DNA from: Kiritimatiellia bacterium
GTDB lineage: Bacteria > Verrucomicrobiota > Kiritimatiellia > CAIQIC01 > Lenti-01
NCBI GenBank assembly: GCA_017458625.1
Contig: JAFTAH010000003.1
Location: forward strand, 1 to 41,263
DNA: 41,263 bases
Direction of reading: 5' to 3'
The notes beneath the pieces are model-generated. The model ran no database searches, was not told where the DNA came from, and saw only the letters and a list, made by a program, of their open reading frames with translations. Below, piece by piece: positions 30,141 through 37,644 of the stretch. How positions within the stretch are numbered: the stretch's first letter is position 1; each line of letters opens with the position of its first letter. Both the position numbers and the translations under genes were made by a program.

Positions 30141-32996
30141 ATGTTGGAAGACAGCAACACCGTTTTGAATGATCTTTGCCAGCGGATGAGCCTGCGGGCC
30201 CCGCAAAAGGAATCGCTGGAACGCCTGGCGGCGGCGGTGGATGCCGCCGGGATTCCCTCGTTTGAAAAGCTCAATCCCGAAGAGGTGGAAAAACACGCGG
30301 ACCCGGCCAAGTTGCAAGGGCAACTGGCGGCGGTGAGGGGGCTGTATCCCAGCATAGGATTTGCGCCAGAAGGGGAAACGTTCGACTGGAATTTCCTTTC
30401 GTTCTGCTTCGCGTTGGCGACGGGTGTGGGGAAAACGCGCTTGATGGGGGCCATCATCGCGTATCTCTACCGGGTGAAGGGGATTCGGAATTTCCTCGTG
30501 ATTGCGCCGGGAAAGACGGTCTACGAAAAGCTGATCGCTGACTTTTCCGAAGGGAAGCCGAAATACGTGTTCAAGGGGTTGTCGTGTTTCGCAACGCAGA
30601 AGCCGGTCATCGTGACGGGGGATACCTACCAGAACGGGGCGGGCACGATGAAGGAGGGAAACGTACTCGGCCATTCCATCGCCATCAACATCTTCAACAT
30701 CCAGAAGCTGAACGAGCGGGGCGATTCGCACGACGAGGCCCAGCAGGGTGTCGCAAAAATCCGGCGTTTGAGGGAGACGCTGGGACAGAGCTATTTCGAC
30801 TATCTGAAGAGCCGGGAGGATTTGGTGGTGCTGATGGACGAGGCACACCACTACCGGGCGAGTGAGGGGGCGAAGACCATTGGAGAGTTGATGCCGTTGC
30901 TGGGAGTGGAGATGACGGCGACGCCGAGGGTGTCGGGGGCGCGGGGACAATCGAAGCGGTTCGGGGACGTGTTGCTCGAATACGGGTTGGCAGCCGCGAT
31001 GAAAGACGGGTTCGTCAAGGAACCTGCTGTGGTTCGCCGTCAGAATTACCGCCCGGACGATTGGCAGGGGCGCGACGACGACTTGGACCGGATGAAACTG
31101 GAAGACGCCATTACGGTGCACGAAACGACGAAAGCGGCCATCGCGGACTATGCCAGCAAAAACGGAGTCGAGCAGATCAAGCCGTTCGTGCTGGTGGTGG
31201 CACCGGACACGGATTATGCGGACAAGGTGGAGGGGTGGCTGAAGAGCCCAGAGTTCTGCGGCGGGAAATACGCCAGCAAGACCATCACCATCACGTCTGC
31301 CAGGAGCGGAAACAAAAACGACGATGCCGTCGAGAAGTTGCTGCGTATCGAAGAAAAATACAATTCCGTGGAAATCGTCATCCACGTGAACATGCTCACG
31401 GAGGGGTGGGACGTGACGAATCTCTACACCATCGTGCCGCTGCGGGCGGCGAACTCGGAGACGCTGGTGGAGCAGACCATCGGGCGAGGGTTGCGGTTGC
31501 CCTACGGGAAGCGGACGGGGGTGACGGAAATCGACACGCTTTCCATCGTATCGCACGACAAGTTCGAGGCCATCATCGAGGCGGCAAAGAAGCTGGGCTT
31601 TGCGATGAAGAGCCGGGTAGTGCCCAAGACCAAAAAGACCGTCGTGGCCGTTACGCCCAAGGTGCTGGCAGTCTCTGCCCCGGTTGGCGGGGGGACGGCG
31701 ACGGGCAATGTTGGAGTAAAACCAGCGACGGCCCGCGTTGTCGGGGAAACGGCGACGGCCAGCGTTGGCGAGGGGACTGCGACAGCCAGCGTTGGCGAGG
31801 GGGCGGCGACGGCCAGCGTTGGCGCGGAAAGCGCGCTTGGGGAGACCGAACGCACGGCGCTGGACGTCATCGGGACCCTCGTGGGGAAGGCCGATGCCGG
31901 GAAGGGGCTGGATTTGACCAAGACGGAGGTAAAAACCAACATCGTCGAGGAGGTCGCGAAGCGGCTGGCCGAAAACGGAAGCGCGGCAACACCAGAAGCC
32001 GTGGAGCAAGGGGTCACAAAGGCGTTGGAGATTGTCGGAGAATCGCTGATCCGGATTCCTCAGGTGACGATTTCGCCGGGAACGACGACGATGCAGGTGG
32101 AGGAGTTCAATCTCGACACGGATAAAATCAACTACGCGCTCCGAGACGACCGTCTCGTTTACGAATACGTGATGGGGCGCCGGGTGATGGACGTTCAGGT
32201 GCAGAAGAGGGAGGAAAAGGCGTCCGAGGAGAGCCAGAAAGGGTTCGTCGTGCAGCTCGTCAACTGCGTGGCCCAGTTCGGGGACATCGATTACGAAGGA
32301 AACCGGGAGTTGATTGGCGGGCTCTGCGAGGAGTGCGTGAAATACCTGGCTTCGAAATTGAATGCGGACGACCTGGCGAATTGCCAGCGCACCAACCTGA
32401 GGGTGCTGGCGGAAGGCATCCGGCAACAAATCATGGAGCATACCAAACTGGTCTCCGGGCCGGACATCGTGACAGTGGTTCCCGGGCCGTTGGTGCTGAA
32501 GGTCAACACGTTTCTTTATGACGAGAACGAGAAGCCGCGCCCGTATAGCGACCCGCTGCAAGCCGGCGAGAAGTCGAGAATCAGGAGCATGGTGTTCACC
32601 GGGTTCCGCAAGTGCCTGTTTTCGTTGCAGAAGTTCGACAGCGACCCCGAACGGGTATTTGCGGGCATCTTGGAACGCGAGGAGTGCGTCAAGAAGTGGT
32701 TCAAACCGACGCTGAGCAACTTGCAACTGCGCTACGGGCCGAAGGAGTACACGCCGGATTTCGTGGTGGAGACCGACACGGAGCGCTTGCTTTGCGAGGT
32801 CAAGGCCACGGATGAGGTGAACGAGACCGTGGTGCAGGAGAAAAAGGACGCCGCCGTCAAGTGGTGCCAGCACGCCAACAAAGCCGAGGCGGCGGGTGGC
32901 GCGTCGAAGCCGTGGCGCTATCTCCTGGTTCCCGACAACGCCATCAACGGCTCACTGACGCTGGCGCAGGCGGTGGCGGATTACGGGGGGGAATAG
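30141..32996 (+). CDS. Type III restriction endonuclease subunit (Res)
   Basis: A 951-residue ATP-dependent restriction subunit; GGAGG precedes its ATG. Walker A ATGVGKT (93-99), DEAH box (233-236), then MTATPR (motif III) and the second RecA-like domain with MLTEGWDVTNLYTIVPLRAANSETLVEQTIGRGLRLP (motifs V-VI). The C-terminal PD-(D/E)xK nuclease is visible as TPDFVVE (Asp873) and CEVKA (Glu886, Lys888). Residues 518-562, between helicase and C-terminal portions, are five 9-residue repeats (ATASVGEGT-like) encoded by 27-bp units. It cuts DNA when Mod finds two unmethylated head-to-head sites. The pair is expected to defend against phage. Confidence 0.95.
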   Translation: MLEDSNTVLNDLCQRMSLRAPQKESLERLAAAVDAAGIPSFEKLNPEEVEKHADPAKLQGQLAAVRGLYPSIGFAPEGETFDWNFLSFCFALATGVGKTRLMGAIIAYLYRVKGIRNFLVIAPGKTVYEKLIADFSEGKPKYVFKGLSCFATQKPVIVTGDTYQNGAGTMKEGNVLGHSIAINIFNIQKLNERGDSHDEAQQGVAKIRRLRETLGQSYFDYLKSREDLVVLMDEAHHYRASEGAKTIGELMPLLGVEMTATPRVSGARGQSKRFGDVLLEYGLAAAMKDGFVKEPAVVRRQNYRPDDWQGRDDDLDRMKLEDAITVHETTKAAIADYASKNGVEQIKPFVLVVAPDTDYADKVEGWLKSPEFCGGKYASKTITITSARSGNKNDDAVEKLLRIEEKYNSVEIVIHVNMLTEGWDVTNLYTIVPLRAANSETLVEQTIGRGLRLPYGKRTGVTEIDTLSIVSHDKFEAIIEAAKKLGFAMKSRVVPKTKKTVVAVTPKVLAVSAPVGGGTATGNVGVKPATARVVGETATASVGEGTATASVGEGAATASVGAESALGETERTALDVIGTLVGKADAGKGLDLTKTEVKTNIVEEVAKRLAENGSAATPEAVEQGVTKALEIVGESLIRIPQVTISPGTTTMQVEEFNLDTDKINYALRDDRLVYEYVMGRRVMDVQVQKREEKASEESQKGFVVQLVNCVAQFGDIDYEGNRELIGGLCEECVKYLASKLNADDLANCQRTNLRVLAEGIRQQIMEHTKLVSGPDIVTVVPGPLVLKVNTFLYDENEKPRPYSDPLQAGEKSRIRSMVFTGFRKCLFSLQKFDSDPERVFAGILEREECVKKWFKPTLSNLQLRYGPKEYTPDFVVETDTERLLCEVKATDEVNETVVQEKKDAAVKWCQHANKAEAAGGASKPWRYLLVPDNAINGSLTLAQAVADYGGE
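31692..31826 (+). repeat. Five in-frame 27-bp repeats inside res
   Basis: Units at 31692, 31719, 31746, 31773 and 31800, each 27 bp. The last three are nearly identical (core GCGACGGCCAGCGTTGGCGA); the first two are diverged. Encoded nonapeptides: GTATGNVGV, KPATARVVG, ETATASVGE, GTATASVGE, GAATASVGA. Change in copy number would keep the frame. Confidence 0.9.
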
Positions 32997-33177
32997 AAAA
33001 AGGATGGGAGCATGGCTGCATCTGAATTGACGCAACCAACAGCGCCGGCAACGGCGGCTGGATCCTTTTGCTGCTTCCGCGCGGGCGTTCCTCCTGTCCA
33101 CTCGCACCGCCATTGCGTCGCCTGATTTCCAACCAATTTGTCAAATTTTTTCATCCCTTCCCGAGGAAAGCTGTCTT
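32997..33177. other. Gap between res and the HEPN gene
   Basis: 181 bases with no gene. The final 40 bases turn AT-rich (TTTGTCAAATTTTTTC) and could hold the promoter of the next gene. GAGGAAAG, 7 nt before the ATG at 33178, is a good ribosome-binding site. Confidence 0.5.
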
Positions 33178-34389
33178 ATGTCCAAAAAAGAAAAAGAATG
33201 CTTGGAAAACACAATTTTGGAAGCTCTGCAAGAATTCTGCGCAACCTTTTCGTATTCTTTGGATCTAAGTAATTTGGCAACGCAAGTTTGGCATGAGCCG
33301 GTTTATTATGATAAGGTGGCAGCCGAGAGGGTTGTGGATTTGTTTATGTCAGATTGTCAAATTTCGGATAATTTCATGCCAGGGGATGTTGAACAGATGA
33401 TTGCAAATCGGATGGTCGACGCTCACGTGAGGAATGAGCAATCTTTCGATGATGCGGCCCGGACAGTCATAAATATGTTGCTGAATTCTCAGCCGGAAAC
33501 AATGAATGTTTACATGCCTGTCCATGGGGTTTCGATATCTGCCGGGCAAAAATGGTCTCTTGGACATTTTGTTTTCATGGCAAAAGATGCATTTGATGCG
33601 TTGGGCATCAAGGGATGGTCGCCAAAGGCGGTGGATTTCATCAAGGCAAACACATCCGAGAGAAACCCCATCGTGATGGTTCCGGTCTGTGCTTGCACTC
33701 CCCAAAAGGCACGAGAAAAGGCGACAGAAGAGTTTCAATGGTTGGAAAATGCGATAAGATTTTTCACCGATTTTAACGTTTTGGGAATCACAACTTCCAA
33801 TCTTGCTTGGATCGAGAACTCAATTGTCACGCAAGCCAATGGTATCCTTCGTGGCACGAAATTTCAATTCAATGGCTTTCCGAGCCCAATGCCGCTTGAT
33901 AAACTTCTTGATGCAGAATCCACCAAAATAATCTCTGACTTGAGTGACTCCGCCAAGGACACGACGGAATACCGGAAGCGAATTCGCCACGCGATTTATT
34001 TGGGTGGATTGTCTGTACACGAAACCACCCCATCGGTGTCGTTTTTATTGGGAATAGTGGCCTTGGAAGCATTATTCCAGGCCGATGCCGACAAGTATGT
34101 GTCGCCTGGCATTGCCCAGCAGATTTTGGAGGCGATTTGTTACTTAATCATTGAACCCAAGAGCCGTCGCATTGCGTTTGAGGAGTTGCGGTCATTCTAC
34201 GGGAAACGATCGGCCATAGCACATGGCGGGAAATCGGAAATACACGAAAATGATGCGAAATTGGCTCGGAAATATTTGAGGAAAGCCATCGTGAAGCTTT
34301 TGACTGACCCCGAACTGGCGAATATTCGAACGCCTCAAGACATCACGAGCAGAATCAAAGATTTGAAATTTGGGAAAAAACCTGAGTGA
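33178..34389 (+). CDS. HEPN/ApeA-like domain protein, candidate defence RNase
   Basis: A 403-residue protein. I recognise only the C-terminal part: VSFLLGIVALEALFQADADKY, a helix, RRIAFEELRSFYGKRSAIAHGGK. It ends in an RX4H motif (Arg344, His349), the catalytic signature of HEPN ribonucleases, in the ApeA-like arrangement (LEALF...Y-x-x-RS-x-x-x-HG). The first ~270 residues are unrecognised. They lack transmembrane segments and include a TVINML helix region and WLENAIRFFTDF. HEPN proteins act in abortive infection and toxin-antitoxin systems by cutting RNA. Base composition is lower than its surroundings (about 43% GC at 33541-33600). It lies directly after a type III restriction operon with no visible antitoxin partner. 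A defence role is inferred. Confidence 0.7.
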   Translation: MSKKEKECLENTILEALQEFCATFSYSLDLSNLATQVWHEPVYYDKVAAERVVDLFMSDCQISDNFMPGDVEQMIANRMVDAHVRNEQSFDDAARTVINMLLNSQPETMNVYMPVHGVSISAGQKWSLGHFVFMAKDAFDALGIKGWSPKAVDFIKANTSERNPIVMVPVCACTPQKAREKATEEFQWLENAIRFFTDFNVLGITTSNLAWIENSIVTQANGILRGTKFQFNGFPSPMPLDKLLDAESTKIISDLSDSAKDTTEYRKRIRHAIYLGGLSVHETTPSVSFLLGIVALEALFQADADKYVSPGIAQQILEAICYLIIEPKSRRIAFEELRSFYGKRSAIAHGGKSEIHENDAKLARKYLRKAIVKLLTDPELANIRTPQDITSRIKDLKFGKKPE

Positions 34390-34851
34390 AGCGAAAGCGA
34401 GAGGGAAGGCGGGGAGGGCGCGGTGCGCGGTGGGGCCGCGCAGTGAAAAGAGAAAAAGGGGAGCGCACGGGGCAAGCGGCAGGAGATTGCAGGGACAAAA
34501 GGGACGGGAGGGACGACAGGGATGGGCGGCGGCAGGGAGAGCGGCAGGGAAGACGCGGATGGGGGCGGGACAAGGGGGACAAAAGTGGGTTCCATGGCGT
34601 GGAACTTTTTGCAGCGCAGGGAAAAACGACGACTCCCCCTGCGGGGGAAGCGCAAGGCGCAGGGGTGGTGGAGGGAAGTCTCCGCAAGACTGGATTCCGT
34701 TGTTGCCCCCCCGCCTCCTCCCGGAATTGTGGGAATGGCCCCCGGAATTTTCTCGATGGCGGGAAAAAGGAAGATGTCAGCGCAGGAACTCGGCGGGGGC
34801 GGTGGAGAGCGCCAAACAAGGTCTGTCCCTCTTTTGTTCGGTGGATTCCGC
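34390..34851. other. Gene-free stretch between HEPN gene and small membrane protein
   Basis: About 460 bases that become GC- and G-rich again. There are short G/A repeats near 34390-34560 and a CCCCC-TG-CGGGGG hairpin (about 34635-34650). GATGTCAGCGC occurs near 34773 and again near 35743. I see no RNA gene. Confidence 0.45.
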
Positions 34852-35364
34852 ATGAAAAGCCCCTTTTGGGGATGGTTGTTTCGGAAAAGCTGGTGGTTGC
34901 TGCCGGTGGCGCACATGGCGTTGTTTTGGACGGGGACGGCCGTATCCCTCCTCATGCCCCATGGCAGGACGTGGCATCTCGCGGAGTTCTGCTTGATATG
35001 GCTGGGGAAGGGGGTGGTGCTTCTGTTCCCCGTATTGCTTTCCGTTCAATTGCTGCGGGAAAAGTGGAAACTGGCTTTGCGGATGGTGCTGTGTTTCGCA
35101 ATCCTGCTGACACCGACGGCGGTTTGGCAATACTGGGTGGCCAGGTTGCCGTGCCCGCCCAGTTTGGCGAAGCTCCCCCTGCACCCTGTTTGTTACGCAT
35201 TGTTCTGGCTGGGAGGGGCGGCGGCGGTCTGCTTGGCGCTCGCCGGGATGGTTCAACTGCTTCGGAGACGTTGGAAACCGATGGGGATGACCATCCTGTT
35301 TTCCTCCATGACATTGCCCCCGTTCCTGTGGCTGGTTTGGAAACTGTCGGGTGCTTATCCCTGA
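34852..35364 (+). CDS. Unrecognised small polytopic membrane protein
   Basis: A 170-residue protein from the ATG at 34852, with GGTGGA 6 nt upstream. Four or five hydrophobic segments alternate with basic loops (MKSPFWGWLFRKSWWLLPVAHMAL; ILLIWLGKGVVLLFPVLLSVQLL-like segment; LALRMVLCFAILLTPTAVWQYW; VCYALFWLGGAAAVCLALAGMVQLLRRRWK; MTILFSSMTLPPFLWLVWK). I recognise no family. In defence islands small multi-pass proteins are often membrane-disrupting effectors, but nothing in the sequence proves that here. The positive-inside pattern is good, which supports real coding. Confidence 0.6.
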   Translation: MKSPFWGWLFRKSWWLLPVAHMALFWTGTAVSLLMPHGRTWHLAEFCLIWLGKGVVLLFPVLLSVQLLREKWKLALRMVLCFAILLTPTAVWQYWVARLPCPPSLAKLPLHPVCYALFWLGGAAAVCLALAGMVQLLRRRWKPMGMTILFSSMTLPPFLWLVWKLSGAYP

Positions 35365-35537
35365 CGCTGAACAGCTCCCTACGAAACTCCATGGAGAGGG
35401 TCTCGCCTTGTTGCACCGCCTGGAAAGCTCGTCCCTGCAGTGGTCCTGTCGAAAACGGGCCGAACATCACTCCAACTGCAATCGATTTTTCCTCGACACC
35501 ATCAACCCGTGTGCCGGATTGCAAATTCCTTTCCCAT

Positions 35538-35715
35538 ACCCCGGAGGGGTTTCGGGTTTGTAGCCCCCGGTTGCCCCGAGGGGCTACCGGGGGTTTTGGT
35601 GGCGCAAAGCGCCAAACCGCAGCGGCCCGCAGGGCCACTTTTTTGCCCCACCTTGGGGCAAAAAGTCCTTCGCGCTTGCGCGAACCGTCCCAGGGCGGCC
35701 CTTGCGCCCAACGGA
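35538..35715 (+). ncRNA. Chain of at least six short hairpins, possible structured RNA or composite repeat
   Basis: In order: ACCCC/GGGGT (35538-35550); CCCCCGGT/ACCGGGGG (35564-35593) followed by TTTT; GGCGC-AAA-GCGCC (35601-35613); GGCCC-GCA-GGGCC (35624-35636); an 11-bp perfect stem TTTTTGCCCCA/TGGGGCAAAAA with a CCT loop (35640-35664); TTCGCGC-TT-GCGCGAA (35669-35684); then a looser CCGT/ACGG dyad to 35715. Hairpins follow with 3 to 14 bases between them. Neither strand reads as a convincing protein. It may be transcribed structured RNA, a terminator cluster, or a mobile palindromic element. Confidence 0.5.
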
Positions 35716-36010
35716 AAAGCCATTTGCATTTCACCACAAAAGATGTCAGCGCGGTGGTAAGCACATGGCCCCCCCGCCTCGGCCAGCCCGCCTCTTTCAG
35801 ATGGCTCGAAAGGATGGCCTCTGGGGCTTGTTCGTACATTGCAAGTCCTTGCAGGAGAAAGGGTTTGCAAATTTACTCAATCGACCGCGCAATTTTCCGC
35901 GATGGATTTCGGGCCCTTCTTTGTGGATGTCGGCTGTCCGCCGGGCGGGGCGTTCCGCGTGCCTTTGCCGGGGGCTGGTCGGGCGTTCCCTTGGTTTCCC
36001 GCGAAAAGAA
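35716..36010. other. Gene-free stretch upstream of the permease promoter
   Basis: I see only a small perfect dyad, TGCAAG-TC-CTTGCA (35840-35853), and a second GATGTCAGCGC word near 35743. Together with 35365-35537 it makes an 800-base stretch without a gene other than the hairpin chain and the short leader ORF. Confidence 0.45.
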
Positions 36011-36039
36011 TCGCCAGCCTCCGCGGGGCGTGCTAGGAT
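36011..36039 (+). promoter_or_regulatory. Candidate promoter of the xanthine-type permease gene
   Basis: TCGCCA (36011-36016), exactly 17 bp, TAGGAT (36034-36039). Predicted start of transcription is near 36046, a few bases before the upstream ORF's ATG at 36050. Confidence 0.45.
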
Positions 36040-36049
36040 GGGCGCCGAC

Positions 36050-36172
36050 ATGGACAAGCCGATTTCTTTCGTCGAACACGCAGCAGCCGGGGCCCCCGGC
36101 GTCCGCCGGACGCCGTGCGGGAGGGGCATGGACCCGGGTCGGGGCAACGGGTTGGGAGGACGTCAGGCATGA
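36050..36172 (+). CDS. Possible 40-residue leader ORF overlapping the permease start
   Basis: Begins MDKPISFVEHAAAGAPGVRR, is rich in Gly and Arg further on, and stops with the TGA that overlaps the permease ATG (ATGA at 36169-36172). The start is almost at the predicted transcription start, so translation would be leaderless. Translation could open the hairpin at 36098-36114 and feed ribosomes into the permease. It may equally be chance reading in a GC-rich leader. Confidence 0.35.
   Translation: MDKPISFVEHAAAGAPGVRRTPCGRGMDPGRGNGLGGRQA
36098..36114 (+). repeat. Perfect hairpin in the permease leader
   Basis: GGCGTCC and GGACGCC pair around GCC, 55 nt before the ATG. An upstream palindrome, GCCGGGGCCCCCGGC (36086-36100), overlaps it by 3 nt, so the two stems cannot fully form together. 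This would suit attenuation, but no U-run follows. Confidence 0.45.
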
Positions 36173-37518
36173 AACGGAAAGGATTGGTCTACGGGCTGGA
36201 GGACCGGCCGGGATGGGGGACGGCGGTTTTCGTGGGCGTGCAACACTTCCTGGCGATGTTCGCGAGCATCATCACGCCGGCGCTGGTGCTGTGCAAGGGC
36301 GTGGGGGCGCCGCCGGAGACGGTAGCGCTGATGCTGGGGGCGTCGCTGCTGACGTCGGGAGTGGCGACGCTGGTGCAAATCCACCGGATCGGGCCGGTGG
36401 GAAGCGGGATGCTGAGCGTGCAGGGGACGAGCAGCGCGTTCATCGCGGTGATGGCCGGAATGGGCGCGGCGGCGGCGAAGGCCGGGGCCAGCCCCGAAGA
36501 GGCGCTGGGGGCGATGCTGGGGACTTCGGCGTTGTGCGCCCTGCTGGAGGTGGGGCTGTCGTTCGTGCTGCCGCTGGCGCGGAAGGTGCTGACGCCGGTG
36601 CTGTCGGGTACGGTGATCCTGCTGCTGGGCCTGAATCTGGTCGGGATCGCGATGCAGAAGTTCGCGGGGGGGCAGACGGCGCTGGCGGACGGGTCGTTCG
36701 GGAGCTGGAAGCACCTCTCGCTGGGGCTGGTTTCGCTGGGGACGGTGCTGCTGTGCAACCGTCTCCCGTGGAGCTGGTGCCGGACGGGGGCGGCGCTGTT
36801 CGGCATCCTGGCGGGGATGGCGGCGGCTGCGGCGGCGGGGGTGCTGGAGGCGCCGCCCCCGACGGCGTCCGCGGTGGCGTGGCCGCGGTTGCTGCCAATC
36901 CCGCTGTCGGTGTCGTGGGCGTGGGTGCCGGCGATGCTGGTGCTGTACGTGGCGACGACGGTGGAGACGATCGGCGACGTGACGGCGACGAGCCTGATCA
37001 GCGGCGAGCCCACGGACGGGCCGGTCTACGAGGAGCGGCTGCGGGGCGGCATCCTCGCCGACGGCCTCAACACGATGTGGGCGGCGGCGTTCGGGGCGTT
37101 CCCGACGACGTCGTTCAGCCAGAACAACGGGGTCATCCAGCTGACGGGCGTGGCGAGCCGCCGGTGCGGGACGGCGGTGGCGGGGATGCTCGTGCTGGCC
37201 GGGCTGTCGGGGACGGTGGCGCGGTTTTTCATGCGGGTGCCGGAGGCGGTGATGGGGGGCGTGTGCCTGGTGCTGTTCAGCCTGGTGGCGGTGGCCGGCG
37301 TGCGGCTGATCGGCGGCGCGCTCAAGGGACACCGCGAAATGCTGACGGTGGCGGCGGGGATCGGCGCGGGGCTGGGCGTGGTGCTCAAGCCCGGCGCCCT
37401 CGGGCAGCTGCCGGAGTGGGCGCGGACGCTCTTCGGGTCGGGGGTGGTGACGGGGACGCTCGCGGCCATCGCCGCCCAGGCGCTGGCGGGCAAGACGAAG
37501 GACGCCGCCGAAGGGTAG
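36169..37518 (+). CDS. NCS2-family xanthine/uric acid permease
   Basis: A 449-residue inner-membrane transporter with about 14 hydrophobic segments. It begins with the NCS2-typical YGLEDRPGWGTAVFVGVQHFLAMFASIITPALVL. It carries LVQIHRIGPVGSGMLSVQGTSSAFI, the VETIGDVTATSLISGEP helix and the NAT signature SQNNGVIQLTGVASR. The QNNGVIQ-T form is that of XanQ-like xanthine transporters, rather than uracil or adenine members. It should be a proton-coupled purine importer. AGGA lies 9 nt before the ATG. No purine enzyme or recognisable purine riboswitch is adjacent. Confidence 0.9.
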   Translation: MKRKGLVYGLEDRPGWGTAVFVGVQHFLAMFASIITPALVLCKGVGAPPETVALMLGASLLTSGVATLVQIHRIGPVGSGMLSVQGTSSAFIAVMAGMGAAAAKAGASPEEALGAMLGTSALCALLEVGLSFVLPLARKVLTPVLSGTVILLLGLNLVGIAMQKFAGGQTALADGSFGSWKHLSLGLVSLGTVLLCNRLPWSWCRTGAALFGILAGMAAAAAAGVLEAPPPTASAVAWPRLLPIPLSVSWAWVPAMLVLYVATTVETIGDVTATSLISGEPTDGPVYEERLRGGILADGLNTMWAAAFGAFPTTSFSQNNGVIQLTGVASRRCGTAVAGMLVLAGLSGTVARFFMRVPEAVMGGVCLVLFSLVAVAGVRLIGGALKGHREMLTVAAGIGAGLGVVLKPGALGQLPEWARTLFGSGVVTGTLAAIAAQALAGKTKDAAEG

Positions 37519-37644
37519 GCGCGCCCCCCGGGCAGGGTGCCCCGAGCGGACGGCGACAAAGGCGTGATTGCATGGTCCTTTGCCGATGGTTGCAGAATTG
37601 GCAAACTTGACGGCGGCAACGCAGTTGAGGCCGCAAGGGGGGCA

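Noticed and set aside
36040..36168. Purine riboswitch ahead of the permease
   Set aside because: No conserved purine-riboswitch core or kissing loops are visible; the stems present are simple GC palindromes.
34386..37610. Very long plus-strand open frame across the gap and permease gene
   Set aside because: Out of frame with the permease, and Arg/Gly-rich in the permease part. It is a shadow of high GC in the third codon position.
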